Shown here in pieces: positions 13,936 to 22,802 of a DNA stretch of 43,453 bases. The stretch is from assembly GCA_015491895.1 (NCBI GenBank), contig WFVA01000026.1, forward strand, positions 1 through 43,453. Reading direction: 5' to 3'. Position 1 is the first letter of the stretch; each line of letters begins with the position of its first letter. The notes under the pieces are model-generated. The model did no database searches, was not told the origin of the DNA, and worked only from the letters and a program-made list of their open reading frames with translations. The translations under genes and the position numbers were made by a program. This stretch comes from Albidovulum sp. Lineage in GTDB: Bacteria; Pseudomonadota; Alphaproteobacteria; Rhodobacterales; Rhodobacteraceae.

Positions 13936-16059
13936 TCAGCCCTCATCCTTCCCCTTTTCCGCGCCGGTTTCCTGATCGACCATTTTCATGCCGAGCCGCA
14001 CCTTGCCGCGATCATCGAAACCCAGGAGCTTCACCCAGACTTCCTGGCCTTCCTTCAGAACGTCGGAAGGATGGTTGAGGCGGCGGTTTTCGATCTGGCT
14101 CACATGCACGAGGCCATCGCGCTTTCCGAAGAAATTCACGAAGGCGCCGAAATCGACGATCTTCACCACCTTGCCCTTGTAGATCTTGCCTTCCTCGGGC
14201 TCTGCCACGATCTCGTTGATCATGTCATAGGCCTTCTGGATCGCTTCCTGATTGGGCGAGGCGATCTTGATGATGCCGTCATCATTGATATCGACCTTGG
14301 CACCCGAAACCTCGACGATCTCGCGGATCACCTTGCCGCCCGAACCGATCACCTCGCGGATCTTGTCCGTCGGGATCTGCATGGTTTCGATACGCGGCGC
14401 GTGCTCCGAGAAATCGCTCGCGCCGCTGATCGCCTTGTTCATTTCGCCGAGGATGTGCTGGCGCGCATCCTTCGCCTGCGAAAGCGCCGTCTTCATGATC
14501 TCGGGGGTGATCCCGGCCACCTTGATATCCATCTGGAGGCTGGTGATCCCGTCTTCGGTGCCTGCCACCTTGAAATCCATGTCGCCGAGGTGATCCTCAT
14601 CGCCCAGGATATCCGTGAGCACGGCGAATTTCTCGCCCTCGAGGATGAGGCCCATGGCAATGCCGGCAACCGCCTTCTTCAACGGCACGCCCGCATCCAT
14701 CATCGAAAGCGATGAGCCGCAGACGGTGGCCATCGAGGAAGAGCCGTTCGATTCGGTGATTTCGGAAACGAGCCGGATCGTGTAGGGGAAATCGGTCGCC
14801 GGCGGCAGCACCGCCTGAAGCGCGCGCCAGGCGAGCTTTCCATGGCCGATCTCGCGCCGCCCCGGAGGGCCCACGCGGCCCACTTCACCCACCGAATAGG
14901 GGGGGAAGTTGTAATGCAGCAGGAAATTCGAGCGGAAGTTTCCGTGCAGCGCATCGATGATCTGCTCGTCATCGCCGGTGCCGAGCGTGGTGATCACCAG
15001 CGCCTGGGTTTCGCCCCGGGTAAACAGCGCCGAGCCATGCGTGCGCGGCAGCAGGCCGACGGTGCTGTCAATCGGGCGGACGGTTGTCAGATCCCGCCCG
15101 TCGATGCGCTTGCCGCCATTGACGATCTCGCCGCGCAGGATCTCGCTCTCGAGCTTCTTGAAGGCCGCGCCGAGGTTGGGATCCTCCTGCTCCTCTTCGG
15201 TGAGCTGCTCCTTCACCTTCTCGCGCACCGCGGCAATCGCCTTCTGGCGCTCCTGCTTCTCGCGGATCGCGAAGGCCTTGCGCATGTCGTCTTCGGCGAG
15301 CTTCCTGATCTTCTCGTAAAGCGCGCTGTAATCCGGCGGCGTGAAATCGAAGGGTTCCTTGGCCGCTTCTTCCGCGAGATCGACGATCAGATCGATCACC
15401 GGCTTCAGCTGCTCATGGCCGAACTGGACGGCACCGAGCATTTCCTCCTCGGAAAGCTCATAGGCTTCCGATTCCACCATCATCACCGCATCCCTGGTGC
15501 CGGCGACGATCAGCTCGAGCCTCTGTTCGGGATTGTCACGCAGGTTCTGCATGTCATCCACATCCGGGTTGAGGATGTATTCGCCGTCCACATAGCCCAC
15601 CCGGCAGCCGGCAATGGGCCCGCGGAAGGGAACGCCGGAAAGCGTGAGCGCGGCCGAGGCGGCGATCATCGCCACGATATCGGGATCGTTCACGAGGTCA
15701 TGGCTCAGAACCGTGCACATCACCAGCACTTCGTTCTTGAAGCCTTCCACGAAAAGCGGGCGGATCGGGCGATCGATCAGCCGCGCGGTGAGGGTTTCCT
15801 TCTCGGTGGGGCGCGCCTCGCGCTTGAAGAAACCGCCGGGCACCTTGCCCGCGGCATAGTATTTTTCCTGGTAATGCACCGTGAGCGGGAAGAAATCCTG
15901 CCCAGGCTTGGGCTCGCGTGCGTAAGTCACGGCGGCGAGCACGCTGGTTTCGCCCAGCGTCGCGATGACGGATCCATCCGCCTGGCGGGCCACACGGCCC
16001 GTTTCGAGAGTGAGGGTTTCATCCCCCCATTCCATTTCTTTCCTGACGATATTGAACAT
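13936..16059 (-). CDS. pnp: Polyribonucleotide nucleotidyltransferase (PNPase)
   Basis: The 707-residue trimeric 3'-5' phosphorolytic exoribonuclease is a degradosome component. Two RNase PH-like domains are visible: the first has [10 protein letters not shown], the second the phosphate-binding [17 protein letters not shown] and catalytic-type acidic residues in [20 protein letters not shown] domain follows ([17 protein letters not shown], about 555-610), then an S1 domain ([15 protein letters not shown], about 625-690). It ends in a charged tail. AGGAT lies just before the ATG. It is downstream of rpsO in the widespread rpsO-pnp arrangement, separated by a terminator/attenuator hairpin. Confidence 0.98.
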   Translation of the reverse strand: MFNIVRKEMEWGDETLTLETGRVARQADGSVIATLGETSVLAAVTYAREPKPGQDFFPLTVHYQEKYYAAGKVPGGFFKREARPTEKETLTARLIDRPIRPLFVEGFKNEVLVMCTVLSHDLVNDPDIVAMIAASAALTLSGVPFRGPIAGCRVGYVDGEYILNPDVDDMQNLRDNPEQRLELIVAGTRDAVMMVESEAYELSEEEMLGAVQFGHEQLKPVIDLIVDLAEEAAKEPFDFTPPDYSALYEKIRKLAEDDMRKAFAIREKQERQKAIAAVREKVKEQLTEEEQEDPNLGAAFKKLESEILRGEIVNGGKRIDGRDLTTVRPIDSTVGLLPRTHGSALFTRGETQALVITTLGTGDDEQIIDALHGNFRSNFLLHYNFPPYSVGEVGRVGPPGRREIGHGKLAWRALQAVLPPATDFPYTIRLVSEITESNGSSSMATVCGSSLSMMDAGVPLKKAVAGIAMGLILEGEKFAVLTDILGDEDHLGDMDFKVAGTEDGITSLQMDIKVAGITPEIMKTALSQAKDARQHILGEMNKAISGASDFSEHAPRIETMQIPTDKIREVIGSGGKVIREIVEVSGAKVDINDDGIIKIASPNQEAIQKAYDMINEIVAEPEEGKIYKGKVVKIVDFGAFVNFFGKRDGLVHVSQIENRRLNHPSDVLKEGQEVWVKLLGFDDRGKVRLGMKMVDQETGAEKGKDEG

Positions 16060-16186
16060 CTTTCATCCTATCCTGGCCGCCGGGGCCCATCCCCTTTGGC
16101 CTGTTGCGTACGGGCCGTATGCCCGTGGCTCCATTTCCATATCTGCCAACGCTCGCCCGGCGGAGCCTGATCGGGCCAGCAGCAAC

Positions 16187-16213
16187 GAAAGACGCGCCCG
16201 AAGGGGGCGCGTC
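16187..16213 (-). terminator. Hairpin terminator/attenuator between rpsO and pnp
   Basis: Read on the minus strand, a 9-base-pair GC-rich stem (16213-16205 with 16199-16191) with a five-base loop is followed by a short T run (TTTCG). It begins about ten bases after the rpsO stop. In E. coli the rpsO-pnp region also has a leaky terminator and processing site; the parallel is inference. Confidence 0.75.
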
Positions 16214-16223
16214 CGGTCTTTCT

Positions 16224-16493
16224 TCAGCGGCGCAGGCCGAGGCGTTTGATCAGGGTCTGATAACGCTCTTCATCCTTGCCGCGCAGGTAATCCAGCAGCT
16301 TGCGGCGCTGGGCCACCATCATCAGAAGCCCACGGCGGGAGTGATTGTCCTTCTTGTGGGTCTTGAAATGTTCGGTCAGATTGGCAATCCGCTTGGAAAG
16401 CACCGCAACCTGCACTTCGGGCGATCCGGTATCGCCTTCGTGGGTCGCGTATTCCTTCATGACGGCCTGTTTCTCTTCCTTCGTGATCGACAT
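16224..16493 (-). CDS. rpsO: 30S ribosomal protein S15
   Basis: The 89-residue S15 protein binds the 16S rRNA central domain. Family hallmarks are MSITKEEKQ at the start, [35 protein letters not shown] and the terminal LIKRLGLRR. The start at 16491-16493 has AAGGAG eight bases upstream. The frame stays open for another 50 codons upstream, but that part has no family similarity. pnp follows on the same strand. Confidence 0.98.
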   Translation of the reverse strand: MSITKEEKQAVMKEYATHEGDTGSPEVQVAVLSKRIANLTEHFKTHKKDNHSRRGLLMMVAQRRKLLDYLRGKDEERYQTLIKRLGLRR

Positions 16494-16629
16494 CGGGATC
16501 TCCTTTTCATCTCGTGTTGCGGGCGCAAGCCGGGATGTCGTCCAGCAAGGTCCTTGGGAGGGTGCTCCGGCGGAAAATTTCCGCGGATGGGCGCGTATAG
16601 GGTGAATCGCGGCAAAAGAAAAGAGGGTA

Positions 16630-16956
16630 TCACGGATTCGCACCGTTCTGACGGATCACATCGGCGATCTCCTTCGCCCATTCCCCGATGATCGGAATGA
16701 AATCGATCTTAGAGAGCGATGCGACCACGAGATAGACGAGTATCGTGGCCCCGATCACCGAGCCAAGCCCGAAGGCGAGGCCGCGGACGAACTGGAAGCC
16801 GAGAAGCCGCCAGAGCGAATTGTGGATGCGCACGAAGCGGTGGGTGTTGAGCCTGTGCAGCTCTTCGCGAAGGGCGGCGATTTCCTCCCGCGTCCGGCGG
16901 ATTTCCTCCGACTCTTCCCGTGAGCCTTCCGGCGGGCTGGCCGTGCTTTCAGGCAT
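16630..16956 (-). CDS. DUF5665 family membrane protein
   Basis: The 108-residue protein has a charged, Glu/Arg-rich coiled-coil-like N-terminus (about 12-38), then [21 protein letters not shown], a hydrophobic segment (about 58-80) and a C-terminal amphipathic region ([19 protein letters not shown]). This matches small DUF5665 proteins, whose function I do not know. The start ATG at 16954-16956 overlaps the end of the DUF1643 gene by eight bases and has GGAGGT upstream. The frame is open further upstream, but that would be out-of-frame translation of the DUF1643 gene. Confidence 0.8.
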   Translation of the reverse strand: MPESTASPPEGSREESEEIRRTREEIAALREELHRLNTHRFVRIHNSLWRLLGFQFVRGLAFGLGSVIGATILVYLVVASLSKIDFIPIIGEWAKEIADVIRQNGANP

Positions 16957-17470
16957 TCGCAGGGACCTCCCATGCCATGGGCTTCGTGGCATAGCCGATA
17001 TAGAGGGGATGCTTCGGATGCCCGGCGCGGGTGAGGCCGAGGTGATAGAGGGGGCGCCCCGTGCCCCGCAGGAGCCGCTCCACCGCCGGGCCGCGATCGA
17101 GATGGGCGCCATGCGTGCCCCAGGCGCAGATGATCCGGTCCGCCCAATCCGCCCCCTCAAGTATCGCGGCATCGTTTTCCGGGCCGACGGGATCGTCAGC
17201 GGCGCGCATCTCGCGCGGATCGGTGGCGCGCCAGGCGAAGATGTTGCACACCCGGAAAGCGCCGAAGCCCAGCGCGCGGGCGCGGCGCTCGCAGCGCTCC
17301 ACGGTGGGATCATTGCGGATTTCCGTTGCCGTGGAGGGATTGAGCATCACGAAAAGAACGCGCGATCCCACTTCATCCCAGATCCGCGTGAGCGCATAGC
17401 GGTAGCGCTCGCAATCGGAATAGACGGCAACGGAGGGCGCATCGCCCTTTATGTGATGGCGTGTGATCAT
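16949..17470 (-). CDS. DUF1643 domain-containing protein
   Basis: The 173-residue protein shows the DUF1643 pattern: YRYALTRIWDEVGSRVLFVMLNPSTAT near the N-terminus, DPTVERCERRARALGFGAFRVCNIFA in the middle, and CAWGTHGAHLDRG plus HLGLTRAGHPKHPLYI near the end. Such proteins are common in bacteria and phages; the biochemical role is not established to my knowledge. It is divergent from map (98 bases between starts) and overlaps the following DUF5665 gene by eight bases, so the two are probably co-translated. Confidence 0.88.
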   Translation of the reverse strand: MITRHHIKGDAPSVAVYSDCERYRYALTRIWDEVGSRVLFVMLNPSTATEIRNDPTVERCERRARALGFGAFRVCNIFAWRATDPREMRAADDPVGPENDAAILEGADWADRIICAWGTHGAHLDRGPAVERLLRGTGRPLYHLGLTRAGHPKHPLYIGYATKPMAWEVPANA

Positions 17471-17568
17471 GGCCCGTGTTATGGCGCGCCGCCCCCGGCA
17501 AGGGCAAGCCCCTTGGCACTGGCACCTTCGCGCGCCGTGCTCTATCTAGGAGCTGAACAGAATGGAGA

Positions 17569-18447
17569 ATGGCCGTGAAGGAAAAACGCGGGCGCGTCAC
17601 GCGCGACGGGATCAGGATTCATGAGCCGGAGGATTTCGCCGGGATGCACAAGGCCGGCCGCCTCGCGGCGCAACTGCTCGATGAGGTGATCCCGATGGTG
17701 AAGCCCGGTGTCAGCACCGGCGAGCTTGACGCCTATATCACGAAACGCGTGGAGGAAGAGGGCGCGACCTCGGCCACCATCGGCTATCGCGGCTATCAGC
17801 ACGGCAGCTGCATCAGCGTCAATCACGTGGTCTGCCACGGTATCCCGGGCGCGCCGATTCCCAAGGGGTCCGGCGAGACGGTTTCACGCGATCTTGAGAA
17901 GCGCCGCAGCAGCGACATCCTGAAAGAGGGCGACATTCTCAACATCGACATCACGGTGATCGTCGATGGCTGGTATGGCGATACATCGCGCATGTATGTT
18001 GCAGGCAGGCCGAGCAAGCGGGCAGAGAAGCTGATGCAGGTGACGCATGATGCGCTTATGAAGGGGATCGAGGCGGTGAAGCCCGGCAATACCTTCGGCG
18101 ATATCGGCCATGCGATCCAGGCTTACGTGGAAGCGCAGCGCATGAGCGTGGTGCGCGATTTCTGCGGCCACGGGCTCGGCAGGGTGTTCCACGCGCCGCC
18201 CAATGTGCTGCATTACGGACGCCCCGGCACCGGGCCGGTGCTGGAAGAGGGGATGTTCTTCACCATCGAGCCGATGGTCAATCTCGGCCGCCCCGAAACC
18301 AAGGTGCTCGCCGATGGCTGGACGGCCGTGACCCGCGATCGCTCGCTTTCGGCGCAATACGAGCATTCGATCGGGGTAACGGCTGAGGGCGCGGAGATCT
18401 TCACCCTCTCGCCGGCCGACAAGTTCCATCCCACATGGGAGGCCTGA
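17569..18447 (+). CDS. map: Type I methionine aminopeptidase
   Basis: The 292-residue metalloprotease removes the initiator methionine. All five metal ligands of the pita-bread fold are present: Asp127 (NIDIT), Asp138 (YGDTS), His201 (GHGLG), Glu234 (FTIEPM) and Glu265 (QYEHSIGV). Substrate-contacting His90 lies in VCHGIP. Between that segment and the first ligand there is an extra loop of roughly 20 residues (about 95-117, with GSGETVSRDLEKRRSS) that E. coli Map lacks. GGAG lies just upstream of the ATG. The stop is only four bases from the stop of convergent rsmD. Confidence 0.96.
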   Translation: MAVKEKRGRVTRDGIRIHEPEDFAGMHKAGRLAAQLLDEVIPMVKPGVSTGELDAYITKRVEEEGATSATIGYRGYQHGSCISVNHVVCHGIPGAPIPKGSGETVSRDLEKRRSSDILKEGDILNIDITVIVDGWYGDTSRMYVAGRPSKRAEKLMQVTHDALMKGIEAVKPGNTFGDIGHAIQAYVEAQRMSVVRDFCGHGLGRVFHAPPNVLHYGRPGTGPVLEEGMFFTIEPMVNLGRPETKVLADGWTAVTRDRSLSAQYEHSIGVTAEGAEIFTLSPADKFHPTWEA

Positions 18448-18451
18448 AGCG

Positions 18452-19012
18452 TCAGGCCGCGCTGAGGATGGTGATCCAGCTGTCCCCATGGCGGCGCTGA
18501 TCGAGAGGCGCGAAGCCATCCGGCGCAGCCTGCGGAGCGTTTTCTTCCCATACCACAAGCGCACCAGGCGCAATCCAGCCCCCCGCACGCGCCGAGGAAA
18601 GCGCCTTTTCGCCAAGCCCCTTGCCATAGGGCGGATCGAGGAAAACGAGGCTCGCGGGGGTGCCTTTCAGAGGCGGCAGGCGCGTCGCGTCTGCGCGCAG
18701 CAGCACCGCATCGCCTTCGCGCCGGGCAAGGGCGAGGTTTTCGCGGATGAGGGCCTGCCCCTTGCGCCCCTTTTCCACGAAGGTCGCATGCTCTGCCCCG
18801 CGTGAAAGCGCCTCGAGCCCCAGGGCGCCGGTGCCGGCGAAGAGATCGAGCACATGCGCGCCGGTGATCGGATCGCCCCAGGCGCCGTTTGCCAGCACGT
18901 TGAAGAGGCTCTCACGCACCCGGTCGGAGGTGGGGCGCAGATGCGCCGCTGCATCGCCCTTGCCGAGGCTCGCGAGCCTCAGCCCCCTGTGCCTGCCGGC
19001 AATGATCCTCAT
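18452..19012 (-). CDS. rsmD: 16S rRNA (guanine(966)-N(2))-methyltransferase RsmD
   Basis: The 186-residue SAM-dependent methyltransferase modifies G966 of 16S rRNA. It has the RsmD N-terminus MRIIAGRHRG and LRPTSDRVRESLFNVL, SAM motif I VLDLFAGTGALGLEALSRG, and the catalytic motif LDPPY in LVFLDPPYGKG. Its ATG overlaps the stop of the upstream FAD reductase by four bases (ATGA), so it is translationally coupled to it. Confidence 0.95.
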   Translation of the reverse strand: MRIIAGRHRGLRLASLGKGDAAAHLRPTSDRVRESLFNVLANGAWGDPITGAHVLDLFAGTGALGLEALSRGAEHATFVEKGRKGQALIRENLALARREGDAVLLRADATRLPPLKGTPASLVFLDPPYGKGLGEKALSSARAGGWIAPGALVVWEENAPQAAPDGFAPLDQRRHGDSWITILSAA

Positions 19013-20220
19013 GCCCGCAACAGGCCCATGAGATCGGTGGCGGGATCGGCCACCGCCTCGGGATCGGGCGAACGGCCGGCCTCTATCAGGCGCTTGGCGA
19101 TCATATAGGCACGCGGATCGTTCATCGCGTCAACCGCCAGCAATTCCATGCCCCGCCAATACCAGACAGACTGACTGCCCGCCTTCTCGCCCGGCCGGGT
19201 GATGGTGCGCTCGTATCCCGTGTTCAGCCCGGCAATCTGGAGCTTCACGTCATACTGATCGGACCAGAACCACGGCCGCGCCTCATAGGGCTTGCCCGCG
19301 CCCAGCATGTTGGCCGCCACGGCCTCGGCCTGATCGATGGCGTTTGGCACGCTTTCAAGGCGGGTCCGGCTGCCGCGATACGGGAAGGAGGCACAATCTC
19401 CCGCGGCCCACACCCCCGGAGCCGAGGTGCGGCCCAGCGCATCGGTGCAGATGCCGTTTTCAATCGCGATGCCGGCCGCCTCGGCAAGCGCCGTATCGGG
19501 GCGCACGCCGATGCCGGCGATCACGAAATCCACCGCGAGCGTCTCGCCGCCCGAAAGCCTGGCCTCGTGCACCCGCTCCGTGCCCGAAAGCTGCTCCAGC
19601 CCCGTGCCCTCCAGAATCCGCACGCCGTGGCGCTCGTGAAGGGCGCGGAAATAATCGGCCGTCGCCGGCGCGGCAACGCGCGAGAGGATCCTTTCGGCCT
19701 GCTCGACAAGCGTCACCTCCAGCCCCTTCTTCGCGGCCACCGCCGCGGCCTCCAGCCCGATATAGCCGCCCCCCACGATCAGCACCCGCCTGCCGGCGGC
19801 AAATTCCGGCGCCATGGCATCGATATCGGCCAATGTGCGCACGTAATGGATACCGCCAAGCCCGGCGGTAACGCTTTCGGGGAGGCGGATCGGCGATGCG
19901 CCCGTGGCTAGCGCCAGCTGATCCCAGGCGATGGTTTCACCTTCCGCGCAAAGGGTCCGTGCGGTCGGATCGATCTTCTCCACCCTGCGGCCCGTCATGA
20001 GCGCAATCCCCTGATCCTCGTAGAACTGCGCCGGGCGCAGATAGAGCCGCTCGCGGGCCATCTCGCCCAGAAGATAGGCCTTGGAAAGTGGCGGGCGCTG
20101 ATAGGGCGGTTCAGGCTCGGCGCCGATCAGCGTGATCGGGCCCTCATGGCCTCCCCCGCGCAGCCCCGCGGCAAGTGCGGCGCCGGCCTGCCCGGCGCCA
20201 ATGATGACGATATGCTCCAC
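19009..20220 (-). CDS. FAD-dependent pyridine nucleotide-disulphide-type oxidoreductase (ferredoxin/rubredoxin reductase-like)
   Basis: The 403-residue flavoprotein resembles putidaredoxin, rubredoxin and dioxygenase ferredoxin reductases. FAD binding is seen at the N-terminus (HIVIIGAGQAGAALAAGL, about 3-20) and again in APGVWAAGDCASFP; NAD(P)H binding is RVLIVGGGYIGLEAAAVA. A C-terminal reductase-like domain (YDVKLQIAGLN) completes it. No redox-active CxxC is visible, in line with one-electron ferredoxin reductases. It starts with GTG and no strong ribosome binding site. No ferredoxin, P450 or oxygenase gene is nearby, so the partner is unknown. It is divergent from the peroxiredoxin gene and coupled to rsmD. 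Confidence 0.85.
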   Translation of the reverse strand: MEHIVIIGAGQAGAALAAGLRGGGHEGPITLIGAEPEPPYQRPPLSKAYLLGEMARERLYLRPAQFYEDQGIALMTGRRVEKIDPTARTLCAEGETIAWDQLALATGASPIRLPESVTAGLGGIHYVRTLADIDAMAPEFAAGRRVLIVGGGYIGLEAAAVAAKKGLEVTLVEQAERILSRVAAPATADYFRALHERHGVRILEGTGLEQLSGTERVHEARLSGGETLAVDFVIAGIGVRPDTALAEAAGIAIENGICTDALGRTSAPGVWAAGDCASFPYRGSRTRLESVPNAIDQAEAVAANMLGAGKPYEARPWFWSDQYDVKLQIAGLNTGYERTITRPGEKAGSQSVWYWRGMELLAVDAMNDPRAYMIAKRLIEAGRSPDPEAVADPATDLMGLLRA

Positions 20221-20298
20221 CGATGCTTTCCCGCTGTTTCACTCGCCGGCAAACCTATATGATGGTGCATGAAACGCAATCATCCCGGGAGGAAAACC

Positions 20299-20790
20299 AT
20301 GACCATATCCACAGGCGAAAGGCTGCCGGAAGCAAATCTGATGCGGTTGGGCGCGGAGGGGCCGGAAGCGGTGAGCCTCGGCGATCTCACCGCCGGGCGC
20401 AAGGTGGTGATCTTCGCCGTGCCGGGCGCATATACGCCCACCTGCCACAGCGCCCATGTGCCAAGCTTCATCCGCAACATGGATGCGCTCGGGGAAAAGG
20501 GCGTGGATGAGGTTGTCTGCGTGAGCGTCAACGATCCTTTCGTGATGCAGGCCTGGGGTGAAGCCACGGGCGCGAACGAAGCCGGAATCACCATGCTGGC
20601 CGATCCGATGGGCAAATTCACCCGCGCGATCGGCATGGATTTCGATCTGCCGCCGGCCGGGCTCATGGGCCGTTCGCTGCGCTATGCGATGCTGGTCGAG
20701 GATGGCGTGGTGAAGGTGCTGAACCTCGAGGAAGATGCCGGGCAATGCTCCGTCTCGGCGGGGGAAGAAATGCTCGAGGCGATGAGCTGA
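20299..20790 (+). CDS. Peroxiredoxin (Prx5/type II, AhpC-TSA superfamily)
   Basis: The 163-residue thiol peroxidase reduces H2O2 and organic peroxides, usually with glutathione/glutaredoxin or thioredoxin. The active-site PxxxTxxC is PGAYTPTC (42-49), making Cys49 the peroxidatic cysteine. Cys74 and Cys150 are other candidates for disulphide partners. The start has GGGAGG eight bases upstream. It is divergent from the FAD reductase (78 bases), and its stop is seven bases from the stop of the convergent FemAB-like gene. Confidence 0.93.
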   Translation: MTISTGERLPEANLMRLGAEGPEAVSLGDLTAGRKVVIFAVPGAYTPTCHSAHVPSFIRNMDALGEKGVDEVVCVSVNDPFVMQAWGEATGANEAGITMLADPMGKFTRAIGMDFDLPPAGLMGRSLRYAMLVEDGVVKVLNLEEDAGQCSVSAGEEMLEAMS

Positions 20791-20797
20791 AGCGGCG

Positions 20798-21970
20798 CTA
20801 CCCCTTGCGGAAGGGCGCATACCGGGCAAGGGCCTCGATCTCTTCGCCCACCGCTTCCCGCTCGGCTTCGAGGTAATCCGCAACAGCCGCGCGAAAGCCG
20901 GGATCGGCGATCCAGTGCAGGGAGTGGACGGGCACCGGCACATAGCCGCGCGCGATCTTGTGTTCGCCCTGCGCGCCCGCCTCCACGCGGGCAAAGCCCT
21001 CTGCGATCGCATATTCGATGGCGCGGTAATAGCAGAGCTCGAAATGCAGGCAGGGATGATCCTCGATCGCGCCCCAGTAGCGGCCGAAAAGAGCCTCGCG
21101 GCCGATGAAATTGAGCGCCCCGGCGATCCAGCGGCCTCCGCGCCGGGCCATCACCAGGAGCACGTCATCGCGCATGGTTTCATGGATAAGGTCGAAAAAG
21201 GCGCGGGTCAGATAGGGCCGCCCCCATTTGCGCGCGCCGGTATCCTGATAGAAAGCCCAGAAGGCCTCCCAGTGCTCCGGGAGGATTTCATCGCCCGTCA
21301 GCATGTGGATGGTGCCGCCAAAGCCCTGGGCGCGCGCCCGCTCCTTGCGGATCGCCTTGCGCTTTCGCGAGGATAGCGCGGCAAGGAAATCGGCGAAATC
21401 GCCGTAGCCCTCATTGTGCCAGTGATATTGCTGGCCGATGCGGTGCAACAGCCCCATGCCCCGCCCGGCCTCGGCCTCTCCGTGCGTGCAGAAGGTAACA
21501 TGCAGTGAGGAAAGCCCGCTCTCGGCCGCCACCTGCACCGCACCCGCCACCAGCGCCGCGCGCCCCTCGGCCTCGAAGCCCGGGCGCACGAGAAAGCGTC
21601 GCCCCGTTACCGGCGTGAAGGGCACGGCGATCTGGAGCTTGGGATAATAGGCGCCACCCGCGCGCGCATAGGCTTCCGCCCAGGCGAAATCGAAAATGTA
21701 TTCGCCCTGGCTGTGCGCCTTGGCATACAACGGTGCCACCGCGATGATCTCATCACCCCGCCAGGCCTCGAGATGAAACGGCTCCCATCCCGTGCCGGGG
21801 CCGACGGAGCCGCTCTCCTCGAGCGCGCTGAGGAAGCGATGGGTCGTGAAAGGATCCAGAGGGCGCGCGCCATCCGCCTGCGCATCTGGATCGGCGCAGC
21901 GATCCCAGGCCTCCGGCGCAACCTCCGAAATGCTGCGCCGGGTCAGGATGCGCGGTTCCCCATCATCCAA
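20798..21970 (-). CDS. FemAB-like/GNAT-fold protein (COG3146, DUF482-type)
   Basis: The 390-residue cytosolic protein matches the COG3146 FemAB-like acyltransferase family, annotated as putative peptidoglycan-related N-acyltransferases without proven substrate. Typical segments are GEYIFDFAWAEAYARAG, YYPKLQIAVPFTPVTG, LSSRKRKAIRKERA and HFELCYYRAIEYAIAEG. The best start is a TTG at 21968-21970, with AGGAG exactly eight bases upstream; no in-frame ATG lies near. It is third on the minus strand after the RidA-like and GDPD genes and may be co-transcribed with them. Confidence 0.85.
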   Translation of the reverse strand: MDDGEPRILTRRSISEVAPEAWDRCADPDAQADGARPLDPFTTHRFLSALEESGSVGPGTGWEPFHLEAWRGDEIIAVAPLYAKAHSQGEYIFDFAWAEAYARAGGAYYPKLQIAVPFTPVTGRRFLVRPGFEAEGRAALVAGAVQVAAESGLSSLHVTFCTHGEAEAGRGMGLLHRIGQQYHWHNEGYGDFADFLAALSSRKRKAIRKERARAQGFGGTIHMLTGDEILPEHWEAFWAFYQDTGARKWGRPYLTRAFFDLIHETMRDDVLLVMARRGGRWIAGALNFIGREALFGRYWGAIEDHPCLHFELCYYRAIEYAIAEGFARVEAGAQGEHKIARGYVPVPVHSLHWIADPGFRAAVADYLEAEREAVGEEIEALARYAPFRKG

Positions 21971-22006
21971 TGAGAATACTCCTGCCTGCCGGCCGTCCGC
22001 CCATGC

Positions 22007-22798
22007 TCAGGACGCGCGCGAGAGCCTTTCCGAGCGCGGGATATCCGGTGCGTAACCTTCAAAAGTGATATTGTCCGCCACCCTGCGCGCGCGCAGCTCT
22101 TCGGCCGGGCTGTGGATGGTCCAGCACAGAACGGGCACGCCCTTTTCCTTCAGCTCCGCAACGCGGGCACTCGAGAGATCCGCGGCCTGATGGCTGATGA
22201 AGCTCGCCCCCACGCGTTCGAAATCGGGGATGGCCCGCAGATCGGCGCGCACGGATTCGGGCAGGAGCGGCCAGGCCTCCGCCGAGAAAGGCGATGTCGT
22301 CAGGCCCCGGGGCACTTCGGGAAGGGCATCGCGAAAAACCGCCACCGCATTTGGGTTGAACGACATCACCGCCACATCGCCGGAATATCCCGCAAGCGCA
22401 TCGGCGATATCACGCTCCAGCACCCCCACATCGCGCCCCATCACGCCATCCTGATCCTTCACCTCGATCAGCAGCGGCACCCGCCCGGCAACCAGCGCAA
22501 GCACCTCGCGCAGGGTCGGGATCGTTTCGTCATTGCCTCTGAGGCGGATATGCGAAAGCTCCTCCGCGCTGCGCTGGCGGATGGGGCCGGAGGCATGCGC
22601 AAGCCGGGCCAGATCGTAATCGTGAAACACCATGGCCTGGCCATCGGCAGATTGCTGCACATCGAATTCGATCCCATAGCCGGCATCAAGCGCGGCCTCG
22701 AATGCCGAACGGGAATTCTCCGGCCGCCCGGCCTCCAGATCATGATAGCCACGATGCGCGATCGGCACGGCGAGAAGGGAGCGGGGGAGAGGCACCAT
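22007..22798 (-). CDS. Glycerophosphodiester phosphodiesterase family protein
   Basis: A GDPD-family TIM-barrel enzyme of 263 residues that should hydrolyse glycerophosphodiesters to glycerol-3-phosphate and an alcohol. The catalytic HRG (AHRGYHD, about 14-20), metal-binding Glu and Asp in GIEFDVQQSADG, and His in VFHDYDL are present. There is no signal peptide, so it is probably cytosolic (UgpQ-like). I chose the ATG at 22796-22798; a TTG four codons earlier overlaps the RidA-like stop and is possible. Length is normal. It lies directly after the RidA-like gene. Confidence 0.88.
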   Translation of the reverse strand: MVPLPRSLLAVPIAHRGYHDLEAGRPENSRSAFEAALDAGYGIEFDVQQSADGQAMVFHDYDLARLAHASGPIRQRSAEELSHIRLRGNDETIPTLREVLALVAGRVPLLIEVKDQDGVMGRDVGVLERDIADALAGYSGDVAVMSFNPNAVAVFRDALPEVPRGLTTSPFSAEAWPLLPESVRADLRAIPDFERVGASFISHQAADLSSARVAELKEKGVPVLCWTIHSPAEELRARRVADNITFEGYAPDIPRSERLSRAS

Positions 22799-22802
22799 CG
22801 GA

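Noticed and set aside
16494-16643. A 50-residue N-terminal extension of S15
   Set aside because: S15 is about 89 residues, and the internal ATG has an excellent AAGGAG.
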